64,000 bases of DNA, from contig NZ_CP118164.1 of the NCBI RefSeq assembly GCF_028748185.1, positions 496,001-560,000 on the forward strand, given 5' to 3'. Source of the stretch: Bremerella sp. P1. GTDB lineage: Bacteria > Planctomycetota > Planctomycetia > Pirellulales > Pirellulaceae. The position numbers and the translations under genes are program-made. Shown here piece by piece: positions 1 through 9,047 of the stretch. Every line of letters begins with the position of its first letter. Position 1 is the first letter of the stretch. The notes beneath the pieces are model-generated. The model was not told where the DNA came from. It made no database searches and worked only from the letters and a program-made list of their open reading frames with translations.

Positions 1-2
1 TC

Positions 3-212
3 AGTCGACGCACCCAACGAGAATTAGTCGAGCATGTCCTGCCGGCGCTGTTGACCCATCCACAGGTGCAGGGCGTCTTCTGGAGCCAGGTCTCCGACAC
101 GCAACCTCACCGATTTCCTCATGCGGGACTACTCGATCCACGCGGACGTCCTAAATCCGCTGTGACCAAGATGACCGAATTGATCCGCACCTACTTCCCT
201 GAAAATATTTAG
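3..212 (+). CDS. C-terminal fragment of a probable glycoside-hydrolase-like protein
   Basis: An open frame enters from the left edge and ends at TAG 210-212; about 69 residues are visible. The stretch VFWSQVSDTQPHRFPHAGLLD followed by GRPKSA resembles the end of clan-A TIM-barrel glycosidases, where a late Trp and a 'GL-D-x-x-GRPK-A' segment precede the last helix. That is only a motif resemblance: the catalytic residues lie outside the window, so the family is uncertain. No terminator is evident in the 100 bases before the next gene. Confidence 0.5.
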   Translation, partial: SRRTQRELVEHVLPALLTHPQVQGVFWSQVSDTQPHRFPHAGLLDPRGRPKSAVTKMTELIRTYFPENI

Positions 213-318
213 AAAAGGTTAAGGGGGTACGTTTTTTCGGAAGCCCGCAGCCCCTACAATTAGGGTCTTGGCGTTCCCGCCACGATATTTTGCTTTTGAC
301 GCTTAGGAGTTTTTCGCC

Positions 319-570
319 ATGTCAGTTTTAAAGTGGATGTGCTCGGCCAGCTTGGTCATGGGCTTGATGGTATTCTCGATTGGTTGTGATACGAAGACCG
401 CTGAACCACCGGTCGAAGAAACGCCCGAACCAGAAATCACCATGCCAGCCGAAGGTGAAGCACCGGCTGAAGAAGCTGCTCCAGCCGCCGAAGAGGCCGC
501 TCCTGCCGCTGAAGAAGCAGCACCTGCGGAAGAAGAGAAGCCTGCCGAAGAAGAAAAGACCGAAGAGTAA
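319..570 (+). CDS. Small, very acidic Ala/Pro/Glu-repeat lipoprotein
   Basis: 83 residues. A short N-terminus, a hydrophobic segment (about 8-21) and a lipobox ending FSIGC (Cys23) predict a lipoprotein. After the Cys the protein is nearly all Glu, Ala and Pro, with an imperfect PAEEAA repeat from about residue 45 to the end, so it is probably an unstructured, strongly negative chain anchored to a membrane. ATG 319 follows AGGAGT at 305-310. A hairpin terminator follows at 597-627, so it is probably monocistronic. The next gene encodes a strongly Lys-rich exported protein. The specific function is unknown. Confidence 0.8.
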   Translation: MSVLKWMCSASLVMGLMVFSIGCDTKTAEPPVEETPEPEITMPAEGEAPAEEAAPAAEEAAPAAEEAAPAEEEKPAEEEKTEE

Positions 571-596
571 ACCAATCGGCATAACTCGCAAAACAC

Positions 597-627
597 AAAA
601 GCACCCGGCATGTACTGGGTGCTTTTT
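597..627 (+). terminator. Rho-independent terminator after the acidic lipoprotein gene
   Basis: AAAAGCACCC (597-606) pairs with GGGTGCTTTT (617-626) across a ten-base loop and runs into a T-tract. It lies 27 bases after the stop at 570. Confidence 0.8.
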
Positions 628-805
628 CATGCGCGGAACGAGGAAATCGAGAATAACTCTCTGAAAACTTGATTCCTTTTGCCCCAGTATTCAAACTAGA
701 CTTTCTTACCCATCCCCCACAAACCAACTACTGAATCATCTTCCTTGGCCGCGTCGATTCGCCGCCAGACGCCAAGGTCAAGTATCGTCGGTCGGAGTTT
801 CCATC

Positions 806-2461
806 ATGTCGTTCTACCGTGCATTGTTTTCCCTGCTGATCATCACCTCGCTGCTCGCCGGTCCGGCGGTCGGACTCGATTCGTCTGCCAAGAAGGACGA
901 CGACCGCGCAGAAAAGAAAGACGAAGCGAAAAAAGATTCCCCAAAGCACGACTCGAAAGAACACCACAAGAAGAAGCACGAAGCAGACAAAAAGGGTGGT
1001 AAAGACCACAAGGGCCACGAGCACCACGATAAAAAGAAGGCCAAGCCACAAGCGTCCGACAAGAAGAATTCATCCAAGGACAAAGTGAAAGAGAAACCGG
1101 AAAAGAAGGGGGACAAGCCCAAGCAAGATGCTCCCAAGAAGGAGATGAAGCCGGCACCCAAAAAAGAAGAACCGAAGAAAGAAGAGAAGCCGAAGCCATC
1201 GAAGGATGACGCCAAGGCGAAAGTCGAAAAGAAAGACTCAGGCGATAAACCGGTCAAGGAAGCTCCTAAGAAGGAGTTGAAGCCCGAACCGAAAAAGAAA
1301 GAGCCGAAGAAGAACGAGCCGACTCCCGCCAAGAAGCCTGCTCCCGAACCCAAAATGGAAAAGGAAGCACCCAAAAAACTGGAATCGAAGTTGGAGCCAA
1401 AACCAGAAAAGAAGCCTGAAGAGATTCCTCCTCCGAAAGAAGCCCCCAAGCCGCAGCCCAAGCCGGCTCCCCAACCTCAACCGAAGCCCAATCCGCAGAA
1501 GTTTGCGGTGACGGATCTGGCCAAGGTCGATGAAGACTTTGCCTTCCAGGGCGAATACTACGGAAAGCTGCGATTGCCGGGCGGGATCCTCGAAACGACC
1601 GGTATCCAAGTCATTGCTCGCGGTGACGGCAACTTCGTCGGTCGCCAACTGCGAGGTGGATTGCCTGGAAATGGTTGGCGCAACGATCCCATGATCGACC
1701 TGAGCGGTAAGCGAGATGGCGACAAGCTTGTCCTCAGCCAGGGCAATTACCAGGTGGTTATTACCGGCAACAAGGCCACGGTAATCAACTCGACCGGCAG
1801 CACCCTCGGTATTCTCACGAAGGTCCAACGCCGCAGCGAATTGCTGGGGCTCAAGCCAAGTTCCAATGCCACGGTTTTGTTCGACGGAAAGTCGGCCGAC
1901 GGTTTTGTTGATGCCAAGATCAACGAAAAAGGGGAATTGCAAATCGGCACGATCACGAAAGATCCTGTCCAGGACTTCCGCCTGCACCTCGAGTTCCGCC
2001 TGCCGTACATGCCCTATGCCGTCGGCCAGGCTCGTTCCAATAGCGGACTTTACATCCAGGAAAGATACGAAGTCCAGATCCTCGACTCGTTTGGCCTACC
2101 TGGAGAGTTCAACGAATGCGGGGCCCTCTACCGAACGAAAAGCCCCGACATCAACATGTGCTTTCCTCCGTTGGCCTGGCAGACCTACGATGTCTACTTC
2201 AAAGCCGCACGTTTCGATGACGAAGGGAAGAAGATTTCGCCTGCTCGAATCACCGTCCAGCACAACGGCATTCTCGTTCAGGACAACTACGTAATCCCAA
2301 ACAAGACCGGAGCTGGTAAGCCGGAAGGTGCCGAGGCACGTCCCATCAAGCTGCAAGACCACGGTAATCCGGTCGTCTTCCGCAATGTCTGGATCGAGTA
2401 CCTTGGTGGCCCCACGGTAACCAGCAAGCCAGAAGCGATCGCTACGCCGGAAAAGAACTAG
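806..2461 (+). CDS. Exported Lys/His/Pro-rich protein with C-terminal DUF1080 (3-keto-disaccharide hydrolase-type) domain
   Basis: 551 residues. A signal peptide (about 1-24) is followed by roughly 200 residues of low complexity dominated by Lys, Glu and Pro (KKEEPKKEEKPK-type). A His-rich patch sits near residues 48-75 (KEHHKKKHEADKK, GHEHHDKKK). The rest is globular. From about 350 it fits DUF1080, a concanavalin-like fold named for 3-keto-disaccharide hydrolases and frequent in planctomycetes (LFDGKSADGF near 352; SNSGLYIQERYEVQILDSFG near 413-432). The basic stretch may bind polyanions or metals, which is an inference. A terminator follows at 2493-2534. Confidence 0.85.
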   Translation: MSFYRALFSLLIITSLLAGPAVGLDSSAKKDDDRAEKKDEAKKDSPKHDSKEHHKKKHEADKKGGKDHKGHEHHDKKKAKPQASDKKNSSKDKVKEKPEKKGDKPKQDAPKKEMKPAPKKEEPKKEEKPKPSKDDAKAKVEKKDSGDKPVKEAPKKELKPEPKKKEPKKNEPTPAKKPAPEPKMEKEAPKKLESKLEPKPEKKPEEIPPPKEAPKPQPKPAPQPQPKPNPQKFAVTDLAKVDEDFAFQGEYYGKLRLPGGILETTGIQVIARGDGNFVGRQLRGGLPGNGWRNDPMIDLSGKRDGDKLVLSQGNYQVVITGNKATVINSTGSTLGILTKVQRRSELLGLKPSSNATVLFDGKSADGFVDAKINEKGELQIGTITKDPVQDFRLHLEFRLPYMPYAVGQARSNSGLYIQERYEVQILDSFGLPGEFNECGALYRTKSPDINMCFPPLAWQTYDVYFKAARFDDEGKKISPARITVQHNGILVQDNYVIPNKTGAGKPEGAEARPIKLQDHGNPVVFRNVWIEYLGGPTVTSKPEAIATPEKN

Positions 2462-2492
2462 CCACCAGAGCGGTTCACCTCACTGCAAGTCA

Positions 2493-2534
2493 ACATCCCC
2501 CTTTCAAGCGTTATCGCTTTTAAGGGGGATTTTC
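2493..2534 (+). terminator. Terminator between convergent genes
   Basis: ATCCCCCTT (2495-2503) pairs with AAGGGGGAT (2522-2530) and is followed by TTTCTTT on the plus strand. It ends the DUF1080 gene. On the minus strand the stem has no T-run, so it probably does not end the facing phosphatase gene. Confidence 0.7.
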
Positions 2535-2539
2535 TTTGG

Positions 2540-4228
2540 CTACGCTTTGCGCTGCAGTGCGACCATGCACATGTCATCGAACTGAGGGCTTTCGGCCATG
2601 AACTTGTGGCAGTCGTCGATGATGGCCTTGCTACAGACTTCAACGTCGTCGGTCTTCTGCGAAACGCACTGTAACATGCGTTCCATGCCGTATTGATCAC
2701 CGTCGGCGTTCATGGCTTCGTTGATACCGTCGGTATAAATGAAGAGCATTTCACCCGGTTCAAGTGTGAAGCGGGCAATGTCGTAGTCCATATCTTCCAT
2801 GATGCCCAGCGGCAGGCCGATTTCTTCTTCGGCGATCATCGAGCACGTGCCGTCTGACTTCCGCAGGATCGGCGGATTGTGCCCGGCGTTGATGAGGGTC
2901 ACCTGGTTCGTTTCCGGATGCAGGATCGCAATCGCCAGCGTCACAAACTTATCGGCCGGGGTGTATTCGGCGAAGTTGTTGTTGAGGTGAAATGCCGCTT
3001 GCTGAAGATCGGACATCGAAGCCAGGCAATACCGAGCTTCGGCCGACAACTTAGCCATCATCAGCGAGGCTGCGATTCCATGCCCCACAACATCCCCTAC
3101 GAGAATCGCCGTACCTCCATCGGGAAGGGAAATGTAGTCGTAATAGTCGCCGCCGACTGAATTCGCGGCGAGATAATAGTGATAAAAGTCGTAACCTGGC
3201 ACCGACGGTTGTTCGGACGGCAAAAATCCAATCTGCACCTGCTTGGCCGTGTGCAGGTCGCGTTCGAAGGCGATCTGCCGAATAGCCTGGTCGTGCAGTT
3301 GAGCTCGTTCGATGGCTGCGGCGGCCTGCATCCCGACACTGACAGCGACTTCCAGGTCTTCCTTCTGGAATCGCTTGCGTTGATCGAGCGTATCGATCTG
3401 GATCACACCGATCACTTCGTCGTCGGCATTGACCAGGGGAGCACACATGATCGAACGAATTTTGAAGTCCGTGATACTCTGGCTCATCTCGAAGCGAGAG
3501 TCCGCGGCTGCGTCAGCCGAAAGGATGGCTTCGCGCGTCTGCATAACATGCTTGACGATCGTTCGGCTGATGCGAATTTCTTCTTCGTCACTCTCTTTGC
3601 GGGCCTTGGTCCAGCGGGGGACCATATTTCCAGAGCCGTCCTGCAGGATAATGAAGCCGCGATCGGCTTGCAGGAAGATATGAAACAGGCCTTCGAGAAC
3701 TTTCGGCAGAACCTCATCGAGCGAGAGTGTCCCGGTCAGACCACGCGTGATCTCGAGCAACGCGTTCAGCTTGACTTCCGGACTGGCCGTCAGGTGAATG
3801 GAGCCCGTCTGCGACGAGACCTCAAACTTGGACATGATCGTGGACGTTGCCCCGTCATCGTCCACCATGACGGCACCGAATGCCCCTGGTCCGTCGGCCT
3901 TCAGGCCAACGGTCTCATTCGGAGTTGGCTTGACCCCTTCTTGCTTGAATTCGAACGAGATATCGCAAACGCGGATCGTGTCGCCATGCTCCAGCTTATG
4001 AGGCTGGGCGATTTGCTCATCGTTAACGAAGGTCCCGTTTCGGCTCTTCAGGTCCTCGATGATAAATCCACGATCGTTGTGCGTTATTTTCGCGTGGTAC
4101 CGACTGACGGCACCAACTTCCACAACGATATCGCACTCGGGATGTCGACCGAGGGTAAATTCCTCACCAGCGAGGAATATTTTTTTGCCGGAATCTGGGC
4201 CATTCAGAGCGACGAGGTAGCTGGACAT
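2540..4228 (-). CDS. FHA-GAF-PP2C (SpoIIE/RsbU-type) protein serine phosphatase
   Basis: About 562 residues from ATG 4228; an in-frame ATG at 4282 would add 18 non-domain residues. The order is an FHA phosphothreonine-binding domain (about 5-85, with GRHPECDIVV, SRYHAKI and LKSRNGTFVND), a GAF domain (about 175-325) and a PP2C/SpoIIE phosphatase domain (about 350-560, with VGGDYYDY, GDVVGHG, INAGHNPP and FIYTDGINEA). The metal-binding Asp residues are present. Such proteins dephosphorylate anti-sigma-antagonist-type targets or read Ser/Thr-kinase signals. No kinase or anti-sigma gene is adjacent, so the partner is unknown. Confidence 0.9.
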   Translation of the reverse strand: MSSYLVALNGPDSGKKIFLAGEEFTLGRHPECDIVVEVGAVSRYHAKITHNDRGFIIEDLKSRNGTFVNDEQIAQPHKLEHGDTIRVCDISFEFKQEGVKPTPNETVGLKADGPGAFGAVMVDDDGATSTIMSKFEVSSQTGSIHLTASPEVKLNALLEITRGLTGTLSLDEVLPKVLEGLFHIFLQADRGFIILQDGSGNMVPRWTKARKESDEEEIRISRTIVKHVMQTREAILSADAAADSRFEMSQSITDFKIRSIMCAPLVNADDEVIGVIQIDTLDQRKRFQKEDLEVAVSVGMQAAAAIERAQLHDQAIRQIAFERDLHTAKQVQIGFLPSEQPSVPGYDFYHYYLAANSVGGDYYDYISLPDGGTAILVGDVVGHGIAASLMMAKLSAEARYCLASMSDLQQAAFHLNNNFAEYTPADKFVTLAIAILHPETNQVTLINAGHNPPILRKSDGTCSMIAEEEIGLPLGIMEDMDYDIARFTLEPGEMLFIYTDGINEAMNADGDQYGMERMLQCVSQKTDDVEVCSKAIIDDCHKFMAESPQFDDMCMVALQRKA

Positions 4229-4402
4229 GCCTTGCGATGATCTCCCGCCAATGTTGCCGGGTCCCAATTGCTGGGACACCATCTCGGAAAAGTTTGAGGG
4301 AAACGGTCTTATCGTCCGAAAACGTAAGAATCATTTCTAAGGGGTGCAGCGATAGTCTACCAATTAAGGGAGGCCACTACTATAGTTCGCTGCCTGAATC
4401 CC

Positions 4403-4431
4403 TTGACGCCAGACGACTTAGGCCATAACCT
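4403..4431 (+). promoter_or_regulatory. Sigma-70-type promoter for tRNA-Gln
   Basis: TTGACG (4403-4408), a 17-base spacer and TAACCT (4426-4431) give a predicted start near 4438, about 12 bases before the tRNA. The -35 is strong and the -10 is weak. Confidence 0.5.
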
Positions 4432-4449
4432 TAATCGCTGCAAAATTAC

Positions 4450-4520
4450 TGGGGAATAGTGTAACGGTAGCACGACAGATTCTGACTCTGTTAGTCTAGG
4501 TTCAAATCCTAGTTCCCCAG
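4450..4520 (+). tRNA. tRNA-Gln (anticodon CUG)
   Basis: A complete cloverleaf: acceptor TGGGGAA (4450-4456) with TTCCCCA (4513-4519), discriminator G 4520, D-arm GTG...CAC, anticodon stem ACAGA/TCTGT around loop TTCTGAC (anticodon CTG, reading CAG), and a T-arm with GGTTCAAATCC. The 3' CCA is not encoded. It stands alone with its own promoter upstream and hairpin terminator downstream. Confidence 0.95.
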
Positions 4521-4528
4521 CTTTGTTG

Positions 4529-4555
4529 GCTCGCACGAATTGCGAGCTAATTTTT
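4529..4555 (+). terminator. Terminator after tRNA-Gln
   Basis: GCTCGCA (4529-4535) pairs with TGCGAGC (4541-4547), then TAATTTTT. It starts nine bases after the tRNA end and precedes the protease gene at 4611. Confidence 0.75.
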
Positions 4556-4610
4556 CGCGCGGAATTGATTTCCGCAGATCTGAGATCCCTCTAAGCCCCC
4601 GCGTGCTTCC

Positions 4611-5816
4611 ATGGAGCCTACCCCTCACAACGGCCCTCCAGAGGCCGCGAATTCTCCCCCATCGCAGCCGAACCCGGTCGCTTTCTTGCGTCTGTTTCTT
4701 TATTGCCTGGTTGCCGCATTTTGTGGTGCCTGGGTCCTTAGCTACTGGACCACGCCCAGCGATAAGCCTTCACTCAATCCCAACGCCGAACCTCGGACGA
4801 TCACCCCCCGGGGGGATCTGGCCGCCGACGAAAAGTCGACGATCGAATTATTTGAGAATTCTGCCAACTCGGTGGTTTTCATCACGACCTCGCAGCAGGT
4901 TCGGATGTACGGAAGTGCCAAAGTTTCCGAAATGGCCACAGGGCAGGGGAGTGGATTCGTCTGGGACGAACAGGGTCATATCGTCACCAATTACCACGTC
5001 GTCAAGTCGATCGCCAATGGCTCAGGCACCGCTCGTGTGACCTTCGCCGATGCTTCCACCTATGTGGCCACCATCGTTGGCTCGTCCCCGGAACATGACC
5101 TGGCGGTCCTCCAGGTAACCAATTTCCAGGGAGAGGCCTTCCAGCCGATCCAGGTTGGTGAGTCTGCCAATCTTCAGGTTGGCCAAAAAGTTTTTGCGAT
5201 CGGCAACCCATTCGGTTTCGACCATACACTCACCACCGGGGTCATCAGCGGCTTGGGACGATCGATCGAAGCAGAGGATGGCAGACAGATCGACGACCTG
5301 ATTCAAACCGATGCGGCCATTAATCCAGGTAACAGCGGGGGGCCTTTGCTGGACAGCAGTGGGCGTCTGATTGGGGTGAATTCGGCAATCTACAGCCCCA
5401 GCGGAGCCTACGCCGGAATCGGTTTTGCCATTCCAGTCGATACGGTTAACTCGGTAGTGACCGAGTTGATTCGACATGGACAGATCAAACGTCCTTACCT
5501 GGGTGTTCGCGTAGCACCACCGACAATCAATGCTCGTCTGGGCATTGAAGGGGCGCTCGTTGCCGAGATCGTCCCCGGCAGTCCCGCCGAAAAAGCGGGC
5601 TTCCAGCCCACGATTATTTCCGCCGACCAGCAAGTGGTGCTGGGTGACTTGATCATTCAAATGGATGATAAGCCGATCAAGAATTTCGGCGATATCGTCC
5701 AGAAGTTGTTCGACCACAAAGTCGGCGATACTTTGCGCGTCAAGGTTATCCGTGGGCTGATGACCGACAAGCAGCGTGAAATAGAATTGGATGTCGATCT
5801 GGCCGAATCGACCTAG
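4611..5816 (+). CDS. HtrA/DegP-family (S1C) serine protease with one PDZ domain
   Basis: 401 residues. A Pro-rich start and one transmembrane anchor (about 24-45) place the protease outside the cytoplasmic membrane. The trypsin-like triad is complete: His129 (IVTNYHVV), Asp163 (EHDLAVLQV) and Ser242 (NPGNSGGP). A single PDZ domain follows (about 300-395, with LGVRV, VPGSPAEKAGF and GDLIIQMD). The domain order matches DegS/YpdP-like single-PDZ HtrA proteins, which cleave misfolded or signalling substrates in the periplasm. The HAD gene starts 28 bases later on the same strand and may be cotranscribed. Confidence 0.92.
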   Translation: MEPTPHNGPPEAANSPPSQPNPVAFLRLFLYCLVAAFCGAWVLSYWTTPSDKPSLNPNAEPRTITPRGDLAADEKSTIELFENSANSVVFITTSQQVRMYGSAKVSEMATGQGSGFVWDEQGHIVTNYHVVKSIANGSGTARVTFADASTYVATIVGSSPEHDLAVLQVTNFQGEAFQPIQVGESANLQVGQKVFAIGNPFGFDHTLTTGVISGLGRSIEAEDGRQIDDLIQTDAAINPGNSGGPLLDSSGRLIGVNSAIYSPSGAYAGIGFAIPVDTVNSVVTELIRHGQIKRPYLGVRVAPPTINARLGIEGALVAEIVPGSPAEKAGFQPTIISADQQVVLGDLIIQMDDKPIKNFGDIVQKLFDHKVGDTLRVKVIRGLMTDKQREIELDVDLAEST

Positions 5817-5844
5817 AACCGAATCCGCTTAGCCAAGGAACACC

Positions 5845-6522
5845 ATGAAAGTCTGTCTCTTCGATATCGATGGAACCCTCATCACCACGGGCATGGCCGG
5901 CAAAGATGCCATGATCGAGGCGTTTCTGAAAGTTGCCGAGCTAACTCAGTTGGAACATATCTTCCAGGTTAGCGGCAAGACAGACCGAGGCATTTTCGCC
6001 GAACTCTACGAACTGCACGGCAAGACACTCAGCGAAGAAGCCTGGCATACGTTCCTCGATGAATACTTAAGCGGACTGGCAACCAACCTTCCCCAGCGGC
6101 AAGGGCTCGTGCTGGAAGGGGTCGCCGTGCTGTTGGCGAAGCTCTCTCAGCGGGATGATGTTCTGCTGGGGCTCCTGACGGGGAACGTCGAAAAAGGTGC
6201 TGCCCTTAAGCTTGGTCACTACGGAATTCACGAGTACTTTGCATTCGGCGGATTCGGCGATCATCACCCCAACCGCGACGACGTCGCACGAGCCGCACTT
6301 GAGGCCGCCGAGGCATTTCACGGTGAAACCATTTCACCGGACGATATCTACGTCATCGGTGACACGCCGAATGATGTGAAGTGTGCCCGGGCTATCGGCG
6401 CAAAGGCCGTTGCCGTAGCCACAGGCGTCTTTTCAGAAGAGCAGCTTAAGGCCGCCAAGCCTGATCTTCTGCTCACGAATCTGGCAGATACCGATGCGGT
6501 GACTCAGTTTATCTTCGGCTGA
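5845..6522 (+). CDS. HAD-superfamily hydrolase, phosphoglycolate-phosphatase-like
   Basis: 225 residues. HAD motif I is DIDGTLITTG near residue 7, motif II is GLLTGN near 113, and motif IV is IGDTPNDVKCA near 171-181, with an alpha-helical cap between I and II. This fits a cytosolic Mg-dependent phosphatase of the Gph/PGP type; the true substrate cannot be read from sequence. It lies 28 bases after the HtrA gene and ends 125 bases before the peptidase start. Confidence 0.85.
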   Translation: MKVCLFDIDGTLITTGMAGKDAMIEAFLKVAELTQLEHIFQVSGKTDRGIFAELYELHGKTLSEEAWHTFLDEYLSGLATNLPQRQGLVLEGVAVLLAKLSQRDDVLLGLLTGNVEKGAALKLGHYGIHEYFAFGGFGDHHPNRDDVARAALEAAEAFHGETISPDDIYVIGDTPNDVKCARAIGAKAVAVATGVFSEEQLKAAKPDLLLTNLADTDAVTQFIFG

Positions 6523-6647
6523 GAAATCGTCGGAAACTTAATTGCCTGCGCTCGAGATTACATCCACAATGCTTGCGAAGGCGTCTCATTTTCCGAGAAT
6601 TAGGGCTTAGCCTGACAACGTTGCCCCACAAGTTTGAAGCAGAATCC

Positions 6648-7754
6648 ATGGCCGCCCCGCGTAGTAAGTCGAATCCCCGTGTTAGCAAGCTCCGTCGCCA
6701 ACTCAAGCAAAGCGGGGCCGAAGCCCTGTTGGTCACTAACTTCAAAAACGTGACCTACCTGACAGGTTTCACCGGCGACGACAGCTATCTGCTGGTGACC
6801 GCCAAGGAAGAGATTCTGTTCAGTGATCCTCGTTATAGCGAGCAACTCGAAGAAGAATGTCCGCATGTGAAGCTCGAAGTTCGCGAGCAAGGCGTCTCGA
6901 TTCTTGACTCGGTCGCCAAGACAGTCAGTAAGGCCAAGATCGGCAAGCTGGGTATCGAGAGCTCGTCGATGACCGTTCAGTTCTTTAAGAAAGTGGTCGC
7001 CAAGCTTCCCCGAGTCGAGATCAAACCGCTCGATGGGCTTGTGGAAGAGCTGCGCGTTATCAAAGACAAAGGGGAAATCGCTCTTACCCGCGATGCTGTC
7101 TCGCTGGCCGAGAAAGCGTTTGCCGTCCTGAAAGCAGGTCTCCGCGGTGATCAGACCGAGAAAGAACTGGAAGCACTGCTAACCTACGATATCCAGCGAA
7201 ACGGCGGCCGCGGCACCAGCTTCCCGCCGATCGTGGGCGTCGGCCCGCGGGCTGCTCGTCCCCATGGCACGCCAGGCATGGTCAAAATGGAAGAAGAGAG
7301 CTTCGTTTTGATCGACTGGGGAGCCGACTATCGGTTCTACAAGAGCGACCTCACCCGTGTCCTCTTCTATGGCAAGGTCCCGGCCAAGATGAAGAAGATG
7401 TACGAGACTTGCCTGAAAGCCCAGCTGGCCGCGATCGACAAGATTAAACCTGGCGTCATCATGTCCGACGTTGATAAAGCGGCTCGCAGCATCATCGCGA
7501 AAGCAGGCTGGGGAAAACAATTCGGACATGGGCTAGGGCATGGTATCGGCCTGGACATCCATGAAGCACCACGTCTGAACTCGCTGAGCGATCGACCTCT
7601 GGAACCCGGCATGATCGTCACCGTCGAGCCCGGCATTTACTTCCCAGGCTTTGGCGGTGTTCGGATTGAAGATGACATCCTGGTCACCAAAGATGGGCAC
7701 GAAGTCCTGACGAGCGTCCCGAAGTCGTTTGAGGAAGCGACGATTTCGATCTAA
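6648..7754 (+). CDS. M24 Xaa-Pro aminopeptidase-type metallopeptidase
   Basis: About 368 residues from ATG 6648; an upstream in-frame start at 6573 would add 25 residues of no domain character. The N-terminal creatinase-like domain (about 10-130, LLVTNFKNVTYLTGF) is followed by a pita-bread catalytic domain. The dinuclear metal ligands are visible: IDWGAD, SDLTR, HGLGHGIGLDIHE, VTVEPGIY and VRIEDD. It removes N-terminal residues preceding proline. In many bacteria a gene of this type sits with efp, accB and accC; here accB-accC follow but no efp lies between. Confidence 0.9.
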   Translation: MAAPRSKSNPRVSKLRRQLKQSGAEALLVTNFKNVTYLTGFTGDDSYLLVTAKEEILFSDPRYSEQLEEECPHVKLEVREQGVSILDSVAKTVSKAKIGKLGIESSSMTVQFFKKVVAKLPRVEIKPLDGLVEELRVIKDKGEIALTRDAVSLAEKAFAVLKAGLRGDQTEKELEALLTYDIQRNGGRGTSFPPIVGVGPRAARPHGTPGMVKMEEESFVLIDWGADYRFYKSDLTRVLFYGKVPAKMKKMYETCLKAQLAAIDKIKPGVIMSDVDKAARSIIAKAGWGKQFGHGLGHGIGLDIHEAPRLNSLSDRPLEPGMIVTVEPGIYFPGFGGVRIEDDILVTKDGHEVLTSVPKSFEEATISI

Positions 7755-7766
7755 ACCAAGCGTGCA

Positions 7767-8213
7767 TTAACCCTGCCACGTCTTCGGAGCGGCTGAAGTG
7801 TGATCGGTTTGAACGGCCGGGGCTCGTTTCATCAGCGCATAGTGGCACTTATAGCCTTTTCCGTAAGGAAATCCGGCCGGGCGGGGGTAGCCGACGTGCC
7901 CTTGCAAGTGTTCCAGCTTGTCGCCTACCCAGCGAATGATGCCGTGATGCTCTCGACCGTAGTGCTCGCCAAACTCGATTAATTGATCCAGAAGTGAGTA
8001 CTCGACGCCACGCCGGATATCGAAACGCCCTCGCTCCAGGCAGGTTTCCCCGTCGAAAGCTTGGTAGCAGTAGCCTTCAAATTCGATGCGTATTTTTCGG
8101 AACCAAGGGACGTAAAAAGGAACCTTGTGCCCGTCATCTCCGAAGCTAACGCAATTCCATGCCCCTTGAAGATCCTCAACTGTTGGCCCATGAAAGTCAT
8201 TCATGACGGGCAA
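7767..8213 (-). CDS. Hypothetical lipocalin-like (TIGR03067-type) protein
   Basis: 148 residues, convergent with the peptidase gene (12-base gap). There is no signal peptide. The pattern 'LQGAWNCVSFGDDG...' with alternating aromatic beta segments (IRIEFEGYCYQAF, HHGIIRWVGDKLEH) resembles the small beta-barrel TIGR03067 domain that planctomycetes carry in many copies, usually of unknown function. The resemblance is by pattern only. ATG 8204 is an alternative start. The last 20 residues look unstructured. Confidence 0.65.
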   Translation of the reverse strand: MPVMNDFHGPTVEDLQGAWNCVSFGDDGHKVPFYVPWFRKIRIEFEGYCYQAFDGETCLERGRFDIRRGVEYSLLDQLIEFGEHYGREHHGIIRWVGDKLEHLQGHVGYPRPAGFPYGKGYKCHYALMKRAPAVQTDHTSAAPKTWQG

Positions 8214-8492
8214 CCAATTCAGCGAAATCGGCGATTCGAGCGTTCACAGTGGCAATGTTCGCGTAAAAAAGTCGGCTCACAACCCAACCAAGCCGCCGGT
8301 TCGGTTTGGGTAACCGGCCCAATATCCCCGTTAAAGGGCTGGTAATTCTCCCTTATGCTGAAGATGTCTGTCAAATCTTATCCCCGTTTACCCATCTGGA
8401 CGAAACCTACCCTTATCCCTTACGCTGTAAAGCTTTGCCAAAATACAACTTGACCATATTCCCCTAGCGGATGATCCCGTGGGAGAGAACGA

Positions 8493-8999
8493 ATGTCCGA
8501 TTCCAAATCGACTTCTAGCAATGTTTTCAACGTCGAGACGGTTCGCTCGCTAGTCGAACTGATGAAGCAGCACGACCTGAGCGAACTTGATCTTCGCGAA
8601 GGAGACCAGAAAATCTCGCTCAAGCGAGGTGGTCAGGCTCCGATCTATGCTGCTCCGGCACCCATGCAGGCTGCTCCAATGCCCGTTGCTGCGGCACCAG
8701 CTGCCCCTGCTGCGGCTCCTGCAGCCTCAGGTGGTGGCGAAGCTGCCGATGCCAACTTGATTGCCATCAAGAGCCCCATGGTTGGCACCTATTACTCCAA
8801 GCCCAAACCGGATGCCGAATCGTTTGCCCGAATTGGCGATCACATTTCGGAAGACTCCGTTGTTTGCATCATCGAAGCGATGAAGGTCTTTAACGAAATC
8901 AAAGCCGAAGTCTCCGGCAAGGTCGTCAAGGTTCTGGTCAAGGACGAAGAACCAGTTGAATTCGGGCAGCCGCTGTTCATGGTCGATCCGCAGGGCTAA
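8493..8999 (+). CDS. accB: Biotin carboxyl carrier protein of acetyl-CoA carboxylase
   Basis: 168 residues. An N-terminal helical part (VETVRSLVELMKQHDLSEL) is followed by an Ala/Pro-rich linker (about 50-82) and a biotinyl domain (about 90-168) with the biotin site EAMKVFNEI (Lys131). It carries biotin between the carboxylase (accC) and the carboxyltransferase in malonyl-CoA synthesis. A GGGAGA ribosome site precedes ATG 8493. accC follows after 48 bases, the usual accBC operon. The 279 bases upstream hold only a GC-rich hairpin near 8290-8312 and the likely promoter region. Confidence 0.96.
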   Translation: MSDSKSTSSNVFNVETVRSLVELMKQHDLSELDLREGDQKISLKRGGQAPIYAAPAPMQAAPMPVAAAPAAPAAAPAASGGGEAADANLIAIKSPMVGTYYSKPKPDAESFARIGDHISEDSVVCIIEAMKVFNEIKAEVSGKVVKVLVKDEEPVEFGQPLFMVDPQG

Positions 9000-9047
9000 T
9001 TCCATCCTCATCTAACCTCGCGCCCAAATAGCGAGGAAGCAGACGTC

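Noticed and set aside
940-1500. Possible DNA tandem repeat in the Lys-rich region
   Set aside because: Codons vary from unit to unit; it is low-complexity protein, not a DNA repeat.
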